Made by a program: the position numbers and the translations under genes. Below the pieces are notes generated by a model. The model was not told where the DNA came from and made no database searches. It worked only from the letters and a program-made list of their open reading frames with translations. 43,264 nt of DNA from Anaerorhabdus sp036636695 (GTDB taxonomy: Bacteria > Bacillota_I > Bacilli_A > Erysipelotrichales > Erysipelotrichaceae), in the NCBI RefSeq assembly GCF_036636695.1, contig NZ_JAVWNW010000014.1. The stretch is one strand, 5' to 3'. Below, piece by piece: positions 15,987 through 24,037 of the stretch (position 1 is the stretch's first letter; the number at the start of each line of letters is the position of its first letter).

Positions 15987-16712
15987 ATGATGTATAAATT
16001 TGATTACATGAATAAAATTGACGAACTATTGCACAAAGCATATGAAACTAATGAAAATCAAATTGAAGAATTAGCGAAGATTTTTGCTAAAAATATTGCG
16101 GATAATAAAATTATTCATACATTTGGTACAGGGCACTCACATATGATTGGAATTGAATTGTTTGCACGTGCTGGTGGATTAGGAAATGTAAATGCATTAT
16201 TAGATCCAGATGCATTAACAGCATTTGGTGCTCGTCGTAGTGGAGAAGCAGAAAAGTTATTAGGACTTGCCGATATTATTTATGATAGTTACAAAATTGA
16301 AAAAGGCGATATCATGATTATTTCAAGTAATTCTGGTAGAAATGCAGTTCCTATTGAGATGGCTATGCGTTGCCAAAAAGAAGGTGTATACGTTATAGCA
16401 GTTACGAATTTAGAACAATCAAAAAATACAGTAAGTCGACATCCTTCAGGTAAACGTTTGTTTGAATGTGTTGATTGTATACTTGATAATGCAGTTCCAG
16501 CAGGTGATGCACTATTGAATATTGGAGGAATTGCAACAGGTCCTGGATCATCAATTTCAAGTATGTTTTTGTTAAATACAATCGTTTCAGAAGCACTTAA
16601 AATTTGTATGGAAATGGGCGTTAAGCCACCAGTGTTTCAATCACAAAATGTGGATGGATTCAATAATGATGCCATCTATGAAAAATTTGAAAATAGAGTA
16701 AAACATTTTTAA
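15987..16712 (+). CDS. SIS-domain protein, UPF0309 type (4 of 4)
   Basis: The 241-residue SIS protein has FGTGHS (residues 46-51) and SSNSGRNAVP, and is closest in its motifs to the minus-strand SIS protein at 9446 (both SNSGRN..P and SQN.DG near the C-terminus). It starts at one of two adjacent ATG codons after AAGGAGA. It is the last of the three tandem SIS genes, and the EIIC gene follows under its own promoter. The substrate is unknown and is presumably a phosphorylated amino sugar delivered by the PTS or MurQ. Confidence 0.85.
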   Translation: MMYKFDYMNKIDELLHKAYETNENQIEELAKIFAKNIADNKIIHTFGTGHSHMIGIELFARAGGLGNVNALLDPDALTAFGARRSGEAEKLLGLADIIYDSYKIEKGDIMIISSNSGRNAVPIEMAMRCQKEGVYVIAVTNLEQSKNTVSRHPSGKRLFECVDCILDNAVPAGDALLNIGGIATGPGSSISSMFLLNTIVSEALKICMEMGVKPPVFQSQNVDGFNNDAIYEKFENRVKHF

Positions 16713-16749
16713 TTCATTTGTAGTTCAAAAAAATGAATAATCATTAAAA

Positions 16750-16758
16750 TGTATAATG
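16750..16758 (+). promoter_or_regulatory. -10 region and shared motif upstream of EIIC
   Basis: TGTATAATG holds a TATAAT -10 (16752-16757) and matches the half-site found before nagA. No clear -35 or inverted partner is present here. Confidence 0.45.
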
Positions 16759-16848
16759 GAGAAAACGCACGATGTGATTGTCAGTAACATCATGCGATTC
16801 TTATACAAAGCGAAAGCTTAAAACCATAAAAACTAGAGGAGGTTAGCT

Positions 16849-17637
16849 ATGGCAGAATTAAATTTTCTACAAATCCTTCTAATTAGTCTTTGGGCATTCT
16901 GGGGTATTATTGATGGTCTATCATTTAACTTCGGAATGAACAGCTGCATCGTTGCTTGTTTATTTACAGGTATCGTTGTTGGAAACCCAACTTATGGACT
17001 AATCGTTGGAGGAACGCTTCAAATGACGCAATTAGGGGTAGGAACATATGGTGGTGCATCTGTTCTTAACATTACGTCATCCGGTATGATTACCACAGCA
17101 TTAGGATCACTTTCAGGTGAAGATCCTATTACTTTGGCTGCATCAATTGGGATTGCGCTTGCAGCATTATTTGTTCAATTAGATATCCTAGCACGTTTCT
17201 CAAACACATTGTTCCAACATATCGCTGACAAATATGTTGAAGAGGGAAATACAAAGGGAATTAACTTAATGAATCACCTTGGAATTATTCCTTGGGGATT
17301 ATCTAGAGGACTTCCAGTATTCTTATTATTGATGTTTGGACAACCACTAGTTGATTCATTAATGACATTAATTCCAGTTTGGTTAATGGAGGGATTCAAA
17401 ATCGCAGGTGGTTTATTGCCAGTAGTCGGTTTTGCAATCTTATTACGTTATCTTCCAGTATTAAAGAAACCACAATTCTTAATTCTTGGTTTCGTTCTTG
17501 CAGCTTATTTAAAAATACCTGTACTAGGAGTTGGTCTTATTGGTTTAGTTGCAGCATTAATCGTTTACCAAAATGCTACATCTGCAGCACCAGCAACAGC
17601 TAGTACTTCTACAGGAGGTAGTGATTATGAAGAGTAA
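16849..17637 (+). CDS. PTS mannose-family EIIC membrane component
   Basis: The 262-residue protein is very hydrophobic and carries family features such as GFGMNSCIVA-like NFGMNSCIV, GGTLQMTQLGVGTYGG and NHLGIIPWGLSRGLPVF. With EIID it forms the sugar channel. GAGGAGG precedes the start. It overlaps EIID by 11 bp. The leader (about 16768-16848) contains two hairpins. The C-terminus ends in an Ala/Thr/Ser-rich tail. The substrate is likely an N-acetylated amino sugar, by context. Confidence 0.95.
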   Translation: MAELNFLQILLISLWAFWGIIDGLSFNFGMNSCIVACLFTGIVVGNPTYGLIVGGTLQMTQLGVGTYGGASVLNITSSGMITTALGSLSGEDPITLAASIGIALAALFVQLDILARFSNTLFQHIADKYVEEGNTKGINLMNHLGIIPWGLSRGLPVFLLLMFGQPLVDSLMTLIPVWLMEGFKIAGGLLPVVGFAILLRYLPVLKKPQFLILGFVLAAYLKIPVLGVGLIGLVAALIVYQNATSAAPATASTSTGGSDYEE

Positions 17638-18466
17638 CAATTCAAAATTTACTGCAAAAGAGTTGCGTCGTGTTAATTTACGTTGGATTTGGCAATCACA
17701 AATTGGTTGGAACTATGAACGTATGCAAGGTTTAGGTTACCTTTCTACAATGATTCCAGTAATTAACCGTTTGTATGGAGACAATCCAGAGTTAAAACAA
17801 AAAGCATTGCATGTTCATTCACAATTTTTTAATACAATGCCTAACATGGGAGACATTATTGTTGGTATGAATATCGCGATTGAGGAACAAGCTTGTAGTG
17901 AAGCTGGTCTAGATGTTGCGGCTTCAGTAAAAACAGCTTTAATGGGACCTTTCGCAGGAATTGGAGATACAGTTTTCGGAATGATTGGTGGAGCAGTATT
18001 TGGTTCTATTGCAGCATCAATGGCTCTTGAAGGTAATGCAATTGGTATTGGAATTTGGACATTATGGCAAGTTGCTTGTTTCTTCTTCCGTTTCAAAATG
18101 TTTGATCTTGGATATGAACAAGGAATTAAGCTTGTAACTACTTTAAGTGGAAAAATGAATGCATTAACTGAAGCAGCATCAGTACTTGGTTTAACAGTTG
18201 TTGGATGTATGATTGCAACAATGGTTAAATTTAACTTAGCTACATTAACAATGACATTAGGTAAATCAGAAACTGGTGAAGATTTGATAAATTCATTCAA
18301 TCTTCAACAATATGCTGATGCCATCATGCCAGCATTATTCCCAGCATTACTTGCAGGATTATGTTATTGGATGCTTGGTAAAAAATGGATGAACTCAAAC
18401 AAACTAATTATTTCAGTTGTTGTGTTCGCAATCCTATTGAGACTTTGCGGTATTCTTATAGCGTAG
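17627..18466 (+). CDS. PTS mannose-family EIID membrane component
   Basis: The 279-residue protein has the EIID N-terminus (LRRVNLRWIWQSQIGWNYERMQGLGY), then HSQFFNTMP, ALMGPFAGIGDT and hydrophobic C-terminal segments. The ATG at 17627, after AGGAGG, is the right start; a longer reading frame from 17573 is an accident inside EIIC. It is translated by coupling with EIIC. A functional transporter also needs EIIB (11785) and an EIIA; the EIIA gene in this window is broken. Confidence 0.95.
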   Translation: MKSNNSKFTAKELRRVNLRWIWQSQIGWNYERMQGLGYLSTMIPVINRLYGDNPELKQKALHVHSQFFNTMPNMGDIIVGMNIAIEEQACSEAGLDVAASVKTALMGPFAGIGDTVFGMIGGAVFGSIAASMALEGNAIGIGIWTLWQVACFFFRFKMFDLGYEQGIKLVTTLSGKMNALTEAASVLGLTVVGCMIATMVKFNLATLTMTLGKSETGEDLINSFNLQQYADAIMPALFPALLAGLCYWMLGKKWMNSNKLIISVVVFAILLRLCGILIA

Positions 18467-18490
18467 TAATAAATCTTTAATAGTTAAACA

Positions 18491-18528
18491 AAAAGGATTG
18501 AATACCAGTGAAGGTAATCAATCCTTTT
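18491..18528. terminator. Bidirectional terminator after EIID
   Basis: AAAAGGATTGA (18491-18501) pairs with 18518-18528, with an inner TACC/GGTA stem. It lies between convergent genes. Confidence 0.85.
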
Positions 18529-18551
18529 ACATATAAATCAGGATGTATATA

Positions 18552-19376
18552 TTAAATTATATTTTCTTGTAAGAAACAAGCAACACCATCTTCATTATTT
18601 GATCCAATTATAACATGGGCTACCTTTTGTAAGCCTGAAGTTGAATTTGCCATTGCGCATCCAAGTCCTACACTTCCAAGTAGATCAATATCGTTGTCAT
18701 TGTCACCAAAAGCTACAGCAAGTGTTGGATTAATATTCTCGTGCTGAAGAATCGTTGAGAAAGCATTTCCTTTTGTTGCTAAAGGATGAGTAATTTCTAA
18801 GTTAAGTTCATGAGAGGAAGTAATTCGAATAAAATCAAATTGCTTCAAGCATTCAATTGTTTTCTCTTTGCATGAAGGCGTATTCGTAATGAAATGAATT
18901 TTTCTAACATCATGATTTGAATCAGATAACAAAGTTGAATACTCACGAATGAACGTTCTAGTCTTAAGTAAATGATTGATAAAATCTTCATCAAATTGAT
19001 TCTCTTCTTTATCATCTAGTATTTGTTGGCTGGAATAAAGTTGATCATTTGCATCAATAGTCCAATAAGGATTTATTAAGCTTAACTCGTCTAGTAATAA
19101 AATAGCATTTTCTGCAGAAATTGTATTTCTAGATACAATTTTTTTCTTTTGCTTATCATAAATAATTGCACCATTTGAACTAACGATATATTTAATCTCA
19201 TCATGCTGAAGTAACCAATCATCTACAAGACTCATGGTTCTTGCCGTACAAGGAACAAACAAAATATTTTTTTTCAAACAATCATTGATGACCTGTTTAG
19301 TTTTTTCTGATAACTGTGCTTCATCATTAAAAAGAGTACCATCTAAATCAGATGCAATTGCTTTAATTTGTGTCAT
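18552..19376 (-). CDS. Cof-type HAD phosphatase (2 of 5 in the island)
   Basis: The 274-residue protein has motif I, SDLDGTLF, at the N-terminus, motif II-like CTARTMS and motif IV, FGDNDNDIDLL, with a C2 cap between. It removes phosphate from an unknown small molecule. It follows cutC on the minus strand, overlapping it by 14 bp, so the two form an operon read divergently from the nagA operon and from the same control region. Confidence 0.88.
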   Translation of the reverse strand: MTQIKAIASDLDGTLFNDEAQLSEKTKQVINDCLKKNILFVPCTARTMSLVDDWLLQHDEIKYIVSSNGAIIYDKQKKKIVSRNTISAENAILLLDELSLINPYWTIDANDQLYSSQQILDDKEENQFDEDFINHLLKTRTFIREYSTLLSDSNHDVRKIHFITNTPSCKEKTIECLKQFDFIRITSSHELNLEITHPLATKGNAFSTILQHENINPTLAVAFGDNDNDIDLLGSVGLGCAMANSTSGLQKVAHVIIGSNNEDGVACFLQENII

Positions 19377-20088
19377 TATTCATCTCCTCAATTTTTGATA
19401 AAATAGTTCTTAGATAAGTGGGAGAAACTTCGGTATAGTCGCCATCATCATATGCAGTTTGTTTTGCCGTCATATGAATTTCATGACAGTTTGTTTCTGT
19501 AAGTATAGTTTGAACATTAAAATCACGAACACCACCACCGACAAGAATCGTTATTCTATCTTGATACGTTTCAATAAGTTTATGAAGGGTTTCAAATCCT
19601 TCTTCAATGTGGGGATAATTTTCTCCACCACTTGTTAAAATTCGATCTACACCACAAGCGATACAATCTTCACAGGCCTTGAATTTGTCAGTGGTAGCAT
19701 CAAAGGCTTTATGGAAAATAACTTCCTTATTATAACGATGAACTAGATCTGCCATTTTTTTTGTTCGTTCAATATTAATTGAATTATCAGCATTTAGAAA
19801 ACCAAAAACAATTCCATCAGCATCATGAATACATAATTGTTCAGCATCAAACAACATGCTTTCAAATTGTCTTTCAGTATAATGGAATCCAGAAGTTCGC
19901 GGACGAACCATACAACATAATGGAAGAGTAGTTACTTTCTTACTCTCAATTAATGTTCCCAATGAACATGTCATTCCTCCTAGTTCTAAAGCACTATTTA
20001 ATTCAATGCGATCGATTGGTTCTTTTGATGCTGTAATTACATCTTCGATAGAACCACAACAAATTTCAATTACACGATTGTTTATCAT
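19363..20088 (-). CDS. cutC: CutC family protein
   Basis: The 241-residue TIM-barrel protein has the CutC pattern: EICCGS, DRIELNSALELGGMTCS, CCMVRPRTSGF, DGIVFGFLN and VDRILTSGG. CutC was named for copper tolerance in E. coli, a role now disputed. Here it is coupled to an HAD phosphatase and divergent from nagA, which points to sugar metabolism instead. Its true reaction is not known to me. AGGAGGAAATTT precedes the start, and a TATAAT box lies on the minus strand at 20116-20121. Confidence 0.9.
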   Translation of the reverse strand: MINNRVIEICCGSIEDVITASKEPIDRIELNSALELGGMTCSLGTLIESKKVTTLPLCCMVRPRTSGFHYTERQFESMLFDAEQLCIHDADGIVFGFLNADNSINIERTKKMADLVHRYNKEVIFHKAFDATTDKFKACEDCIACGVDRILTSGGENYPHIEEGFETLHKLIETYQDRITILVGGGVRDFNVQTILTETNCHEIHMTAKQTAYDDGDYTEVSPTYLRTILSKIEEMNNDTN

Positions 20089-20115
20089 AAATTTCCTCCA
20101 TCTATTGATTAAATT

Positions 20116-20144
20116 ATTATACCATTACTACAAGAAACATTGAA
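20116..20144 (-). promoter_or_regulatory. Promoter of the cutC-HAD operon
   Basis: On the minus strand TTCAAT (20139-20144), a 17-bp spacer and TATAAT (20116-20121). The -35 overlaps the -35 of nagA on the other strand. Confidence 0.5.
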
Positions 20145-20168
20145 CCATTATACAAAAAAATGTATAAT
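20140..20168 (+). promoter_or_regulatory. Promoter of the nagA operon
   Basis: TTGAAC (20140-20145), a 17-bp spacer and TATAAT (20163-20168), with the candidate operator lying between and over the -10. Confidence 0.7.
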
Positions 20169-20169
20169 G
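20146..20169. promoter_or_regulatory. Candidate operator over the nagA promoter
   Basis: Perfect 9-bp inverted arms CATTATACA and TGTATAATG are separated by AAAAAA. The site covers the spacer and -10 of nagA and shares TGTATAWTG with three other operons in the island. Confidence 0.6.
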
Positions 20170-20194
20170 AAAATACGATGAGGGAGGAAATACT

Positions 20195-21334
20195 ATGATT
20201 ATTCAAAGTAAGAAAGTTTGGGTTTCAGGAGTATTCATTGAAGCACAAATAGAATTAAAAGAAGGGAAGATAAATCATGTCTATCCATATGGCTGCCATG
20301 TGGTTGATCATGATTATGGAACTGACTGGATAATTCCAGGAATGATTGATGTACATTGTCATGGTGGATTAGGATTTGATACAAATGATGCCAATCGCGA
20401 AGGATTAGTAAAGTGGGCAAAGGGTTTATTGAAGGAAGGAATTACTTCTTTTTGTCCAACTACAGTAACTCAAAGTGTTGAAGTTTTGGTTCCTGCTCTT
20501 GAAAATATAGCAAATGCAGTTAGTGAAGGATATGAAGGAGCAGAGATAATAGGAATTCATTTTGAAGGTCCTTATCTAAATACAAAAAATAAAGGTGCAC
20601 AGCCAGAAGAATTTATTGTAAAACCAAATGTTGAGCAACTTAAAATGTATCAAGAAAAAGCAAACGGCTTGATTAAAATAATAACTGTTGCATGTGAAGA
20701 AGATGAAAATTTTGAATTAACTCGTTATGCTTCACAACATGGTATTAATGTTTCAATTGGCCATTCTGCATCAACATACGATGAAGCATGTTTAGCGGTA
20801 GCGAATGGTGCAACTGGAATGACACATGTTTATAATGGTATGAATGGATTGCATCATCGAGAACCTTCATTAGTAGGTGCAGCGATGAATTTAAAAGATA
20901 CATACAGTGAAATTATTTGTGATGGAAATCACGTTGTATGGCCAGCAATTCACGCTCTTGTGATGAGTAAAGGAAGAGATAATTGTATTATGATTGATGA
21001 TGCACTTTGTGCTAAAGGATGTGCTCCTGGTTCTTATGAATTAGGTGGAAATGCGATTGAAATTCGTGAGAATGGTTCAGCTTACTTAGCTGGAACTAAT
21101 ACACTTGCAGGGGGTACTCTACTTTTTAATAAAGGACTTCAAAACTTAATTGAGAAAGCATTAGTGCCCATTGATTACGCAATCAATATGGTGACATTAA
21201 ATCCAGCACGTTACTTAAATGTAGATCATCGCAAAGGAAGAATCGCATCAGGCTTTGATGGAGATTTAGTAGTACTAGATAAAAACTTTGATGTTGTCGA
21301 TGTTTATGCACATGGGCAATGTGTAAGGAATTAG
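20195..21334 (+). CDS. nagA: N-acetylglucosamine-6-phosphate deacetylase (paralog 1)
   Basis: The 379-residue amidohydrolase removes acetate from GlcNAc-6-phosphate (or a close isomer) in the cytosol. It has the metal motif HCH (His54, His56), HFEGPYLN with the Glu ligand, IGHSASTYDEA, THVYNGMNGLHHREP and the catalytic Asp in MIDDALCAKG. GGGAGG precedes the ATG. It heads the operon nagA-nagA2-HAD-HAD-HAD, with paralog 2 starting two bases after its stop. It shares the start MIIQSKKVWV and overall plan with paralog 2, so the pair arose by duplication. Confidence 0.93.
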   Translation: MIIQSKKVWVSGVFIEAQIELKEGKINHVYPYGCHVVDHDYGTDWIIPGMIDVHCHGGLGFDTNDANREGLVKWAKGLLKEGITSFCPTTVTQSVEVLVPALENIANAVSEGYEGAEIIGIHFEGPYLNTKNKGAQPEEFIVKPNVEQLKMYQEKANGLIKIITVACEEDENFELTRYASQHGINVSIGHSASTYDEACLAVANGATGMTHVYNGMNGLHHREPSLVGAAMNLKDTYSEIICDGNHVVWPAIHALVMSKGRDNCIMIDDALCAKGCAPGSYELGGNAIEIRENGSAYLAGTNTLAGGTLLFNKGLQNLIEKALVPIDYAINMVTLNPARYLNVDHRKGRIASGFDGDLVVLDKNFDVVDVYAHGQCVRN

Positions 21335-21336
21335 CA

Positions 21337-22467
21337 ATGATACTTCAAAGTAAACACGTTTGGATAAATGAACAGTTCCAACCAGCTCAACTTGAAATAG
21401 AAAATGGCAAAATATTAAATATCTATCCATATGGATTTAAAGAAGTGACAGATGATTTTGATGAATATAAAGTTCTACCTGGATTGATTGATATGCATTG
21501 TCATGGATTTAATGGTATGGATTGTAACTATGTTCATCGTGAAGGATTTATTCATTGGATGAACTCACTTCCTAAAGAAGGAGTAACATCTTTTTTAGCA
21601 ACAACTTCAACAGCACCAGAAGAAAATTTACTACAATCCTTTGCATGTATTAAAAAAACAATAACCGAATATAATGAAGGTGCCCATTGTTTAGGAATAC
21701 ATGTAGAAGGTCCACAAATTTCATTTGATTTTAAGGGAGCACATAATCCATACTTTATTCAAAAACCTTCAGTTGAGCAGTTTGAAAGATATCAAGATGC
21801 TGCTAGTAATATAATTAAATTAATCTGCATTGCGCCTGAAATGGATGTGAGTCATACACTCATTAAATATTGTAAAAACAAAGGTATTAAAGTTACAATT
21901 GGACATACAGGTGCAACATATAATGAATGTGTGTTAGCTGCAAAAGATGGTGCAGGAAGTTTTACCCATACATTTAATGGAATGCTTGGGATTCATCATC
22001 GTGAACCAGGAACAGCAGGTGCTGCAATGGCTATGGATGATATGTATGCAGAATTGATATGCGATGGTGTACATGTACACTATGCTGTTGCGAAAGCAGT
22101 AGCTAAGACAAAAGGAAAAGACCGCTTGATTTTAATAACGGATGCAGTACAAATTAAAGGACTAAAACCTGGTATATATGAAACACCTAATCGCTGGGTT
22201 GAAGTAAAAGAAGACGGCTGTGGACGTTTAAAAGATGGTCGACTAGCAGGTAGTTCAAACAAGATGATTACAATGTTAAAAAACTGTATCCAGGAATGTG
22301 GTATAGATGAAGTAACAGCGATTAATGCCGCAACTAAAAATCCCGCAACTTTTTTAGACCTAGCGGATAAGGGTGTTCTGGAAAAAGGTAAAGACGCTGA
22401 TATTTTAATAATTGATAACTGCTTTGAAGTTATTCAAACATATTGTCGAGGGAAAGCTTATCTATGA
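21337..22467 (+). CDS. nagA: N-acetylglucosamine-6-phosphate deacetylase (paralog 2)
   Basis: The 376-residue second NagA-like enzyme has HCH (His54, His56), HVEGPQIS, IGHTGATYNEC, THTFNGMLGIHHREP and ITDAVQIKG. ATG 21337 is chosen because AAGGA sits seven bases upstream; an in-frame ATG at 21319 lies inside paralog 1. The loops after the Glu ligand and around the catalytic Asp differ from paralog 1, which suggests another N-acetyl amino-sugar phosphate such as GalNAc-6P or ManNAc-6P, as inference. Its stop overlaps the next ATG. Confidence 0.9.
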   Translation: MILQSKHVWINEQFQPAQLEIENGKILNIYPYGFKEVTDDFDEYKVLPGLIDMHCHGFNGMDCNYVHREGFIHWMNSLPKEGVTSFLATTSTAPEENLLQSFACIKKTITEYNEGAHCLGIHVEGPQISFDFKGAHNPYFIQKPSVEQFERYQDAASNIIKLICIAPEMDVSHTLIKYCKNKGIKVTIGHTGATYNECVLAAKDGAGSFTHTFNGMLGIHHREPGTAGAAMAMDDMYAELICDGVHVHYAVAKAVAKTKGKDRLILITDAVQIKGLKPGIYETPNRWVEVKEDGCGRLKDGRLAGSSNKMITMLKNCIQECGIDEVTAINAATKNPATFLDLADKGVLEKGKDADILIIDNCFEVIQTYCRGKAYL

Positions 22468-23273
22468 CAATAAAAGCAATGGCTTTTGATATTGATGGAA
22501 CATTAGTCCCTAGAAATTGTAATAATATGAGCCAAAAGACAAGAGAAGTTTTAGAAAATTTGAAGAAGAAAAATTATCCACTCGTGCTTATTACAAGTCG
22601 TTCATTTTATGAAATGAAATTATTGGATAAAACATTTTTTGATTTATTTGACTATATTGTAATTTCAACAGGAACACTTATATTTAATAAACAAACTCTT
22701 ATTCAGAAACATATTCTTCGCAAAGAAATTTTTATGCAACTCGTACATTATTTAGAGAAGAACAATATAATGTATGGCTACTCACGAAATGATTTCGAGT
22801 TCTATTATAGTCAGGAAGCATCAGCTGAGTTACAAGTAAAATATTCAGCATTATTTTCGCAAGATTATCAAATTAGAAAATTAGAAATGGATGATGAAGT
22901 TATAGATTTTATTTATCTATTAGAAGACAGTCAAATAAATGAATTGCATAATTTTGTTAATGAGCATATTGAACTTTGCGACTTCAAAATACATGGACAA
23001 GTAAAACCAGCAGGCATTAATAAAGGATTTGGATTGCGTGAAGTTGCGAAACAATTACAATTAAAACCAAGTGACTTCTTGGTGTTTGGTGATGGAACAA
23101 ATGACATATCTATGTTTCAGGAAGCAGGACTAAGTGTTGCGATGGCAAATGGTAGTGAAGAAGCAAAAAAACACGCTAAACTAATTTGCGCTTCTGATGA
23201 TAATGAAGGAGTTGCGTGTTTTATTGAAGACTGGTTAAAGGGAGATATAAATGATAAAAATTGCATTTTTTGA
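22464..23273 (+). CDS. Cof-type HAD phosphatase (3 of 5 in the island)
   Basis: The 269-residue protein starts at an ATG overlapping the nagA2 stop. Motif I is FDIDGTLV, motif II-like ITSRS, and motif IV FGDGTNDISMF. It is the first of three HAD genes in tandem at the end of the nagA operon. The three proteins differ strongly from one another between their motifs, so they probably act on different phosphates. It overlaps the following HAD gene by 23 bp. Confidence 0.87.
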   Translation: MTIKAMAFDIDGTLVPRNCNNMSQKTREVLENLKKKNYPLVLITSRSFYEMKLLDKTFFDLFDYIVISTGTLIFNKQTLIQKHILRKEIFMQLVHYLEKNNIMYGYSRNDFEFYYSQEASAELQVKYSALFSQDYQIRKLEMDDEVIDFIYLLEDSQINELHNFVNEHIELCDFKIHGQVKPAGINKGFGLREVAKQLQLKPSDFLVFGDGTNDISMFQEAGLSVAMANGSEEAKKHAKLICASDDNEGVACFIEDWLKGDINDKNCIF

Positions 23274-24036
23274 TATAGATGGAACTAGTTATCTTCATAC
23301 ATTGAAGGATAGTCCAAATTCAACAAAAGTAGCACTACAAAAACTGAAAGAAAATGGAATAAAAATTATTTTTAATACGAGTCGAACATATCATGAGTTA
23401 ATAGAATTACCAAATCATTTTTTCACTCAAAGTGACGCTCTTGTTTGTGGCGGAGGATCTGAAATTTATGTAGATCAACAATGTATTATTGCCCATAAAC
23501 TAGACAAAGCAGAGCAAGATGAAATATTAAAAATTCTCAATGAAAAAAATATCCCTTATCGTTGGACAACAGCATTAGGGGATAATCACATTAGTTCAAA
23601 TAAAGAAGAAATTAAACAACGATTTATGGATTGTTATGGCATGTCACCAACATACAAACAACATACAGATGAAGCATTAACGCATCTATTATATTTTGCA
23701 CAAGAACAAAGTATAATAGATGAAATAGATAAACTTTGCACAAAAAGTGAACATCTTATTTTAGGCTTTTCTAATGAAATTACAGCCAAAGGAATTACCA
23801 AAGCACATGGAATAAAAGAATGCGCTGAATACTTTGACATAAAACCAGAAGAAACAGTTGCGTTTGGCGATGGTGTAAATGATATTGAGATGTTGAAATT
23901 GGCAGGCATTGGAATTGCGATGGGTAATGCATCCCATACTTTGAAGACAGTCGCAAACTATGTAACCGAAAAAATAGAAGAAGATGGTTTATATAATGCT
24001 TGCGAACATTTTAATTGGTTTTTAGAAAGAGGATAA
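23251..24036 (+). CDS. Cof-type HAD phosphatase (4 of 5 in the island)
   Basis: The 261-residue protein has motif I FDIDGTSY (Ser where Leu is usual), motif II-like FNTSRT and motif IV FGDGVNDIEML. AGGGAGAT precedes the ATG, inside the previous gene. The next HAD gene starts one base after its stop. The C2 cap is present. The substrate is unknown; because the gene follows two deacetylases, an amino-sugar phosphate or its breakdown product is likely. Confidence 0.87.
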   Translation: MIKIAFFDIDGTSYLHTLKDSPNSTKVALQKLKENGIKIIFNTSRTYHELIELPNHFFTQSDALVCGGGSEIYVDQQCIIAHKLDKAEQDEILKILNEKNIPYRWTTALGDNHISSNKEEIKQRFMDCYGMSPTYKQHTDEALTHLLYFAQEQSIIDEIDKLCTKSEHLILGFSNEITAKGITKAHGIKECAEYFDIKPEETVAFGDGVNDIEMLKLAGIGIAMGNASHTLKTVANYVTEKIEEDGLYNACEHFNWFLERG

Positions 24037-24037
24037 A

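Noticed and set aside
16712..16738. ATTCATTT/AAATGAAT stem after the SIS operon as a terminator
   Set aside because: It has a long loop and no T-run, and lies in the EIIC promoter zone.
17573..17626. Extended N-terminus of EIID
   Set aside because: It lies inside EIIC, has no ribosome site, and the family starts at the ATG at 17627 after AGGAGG.
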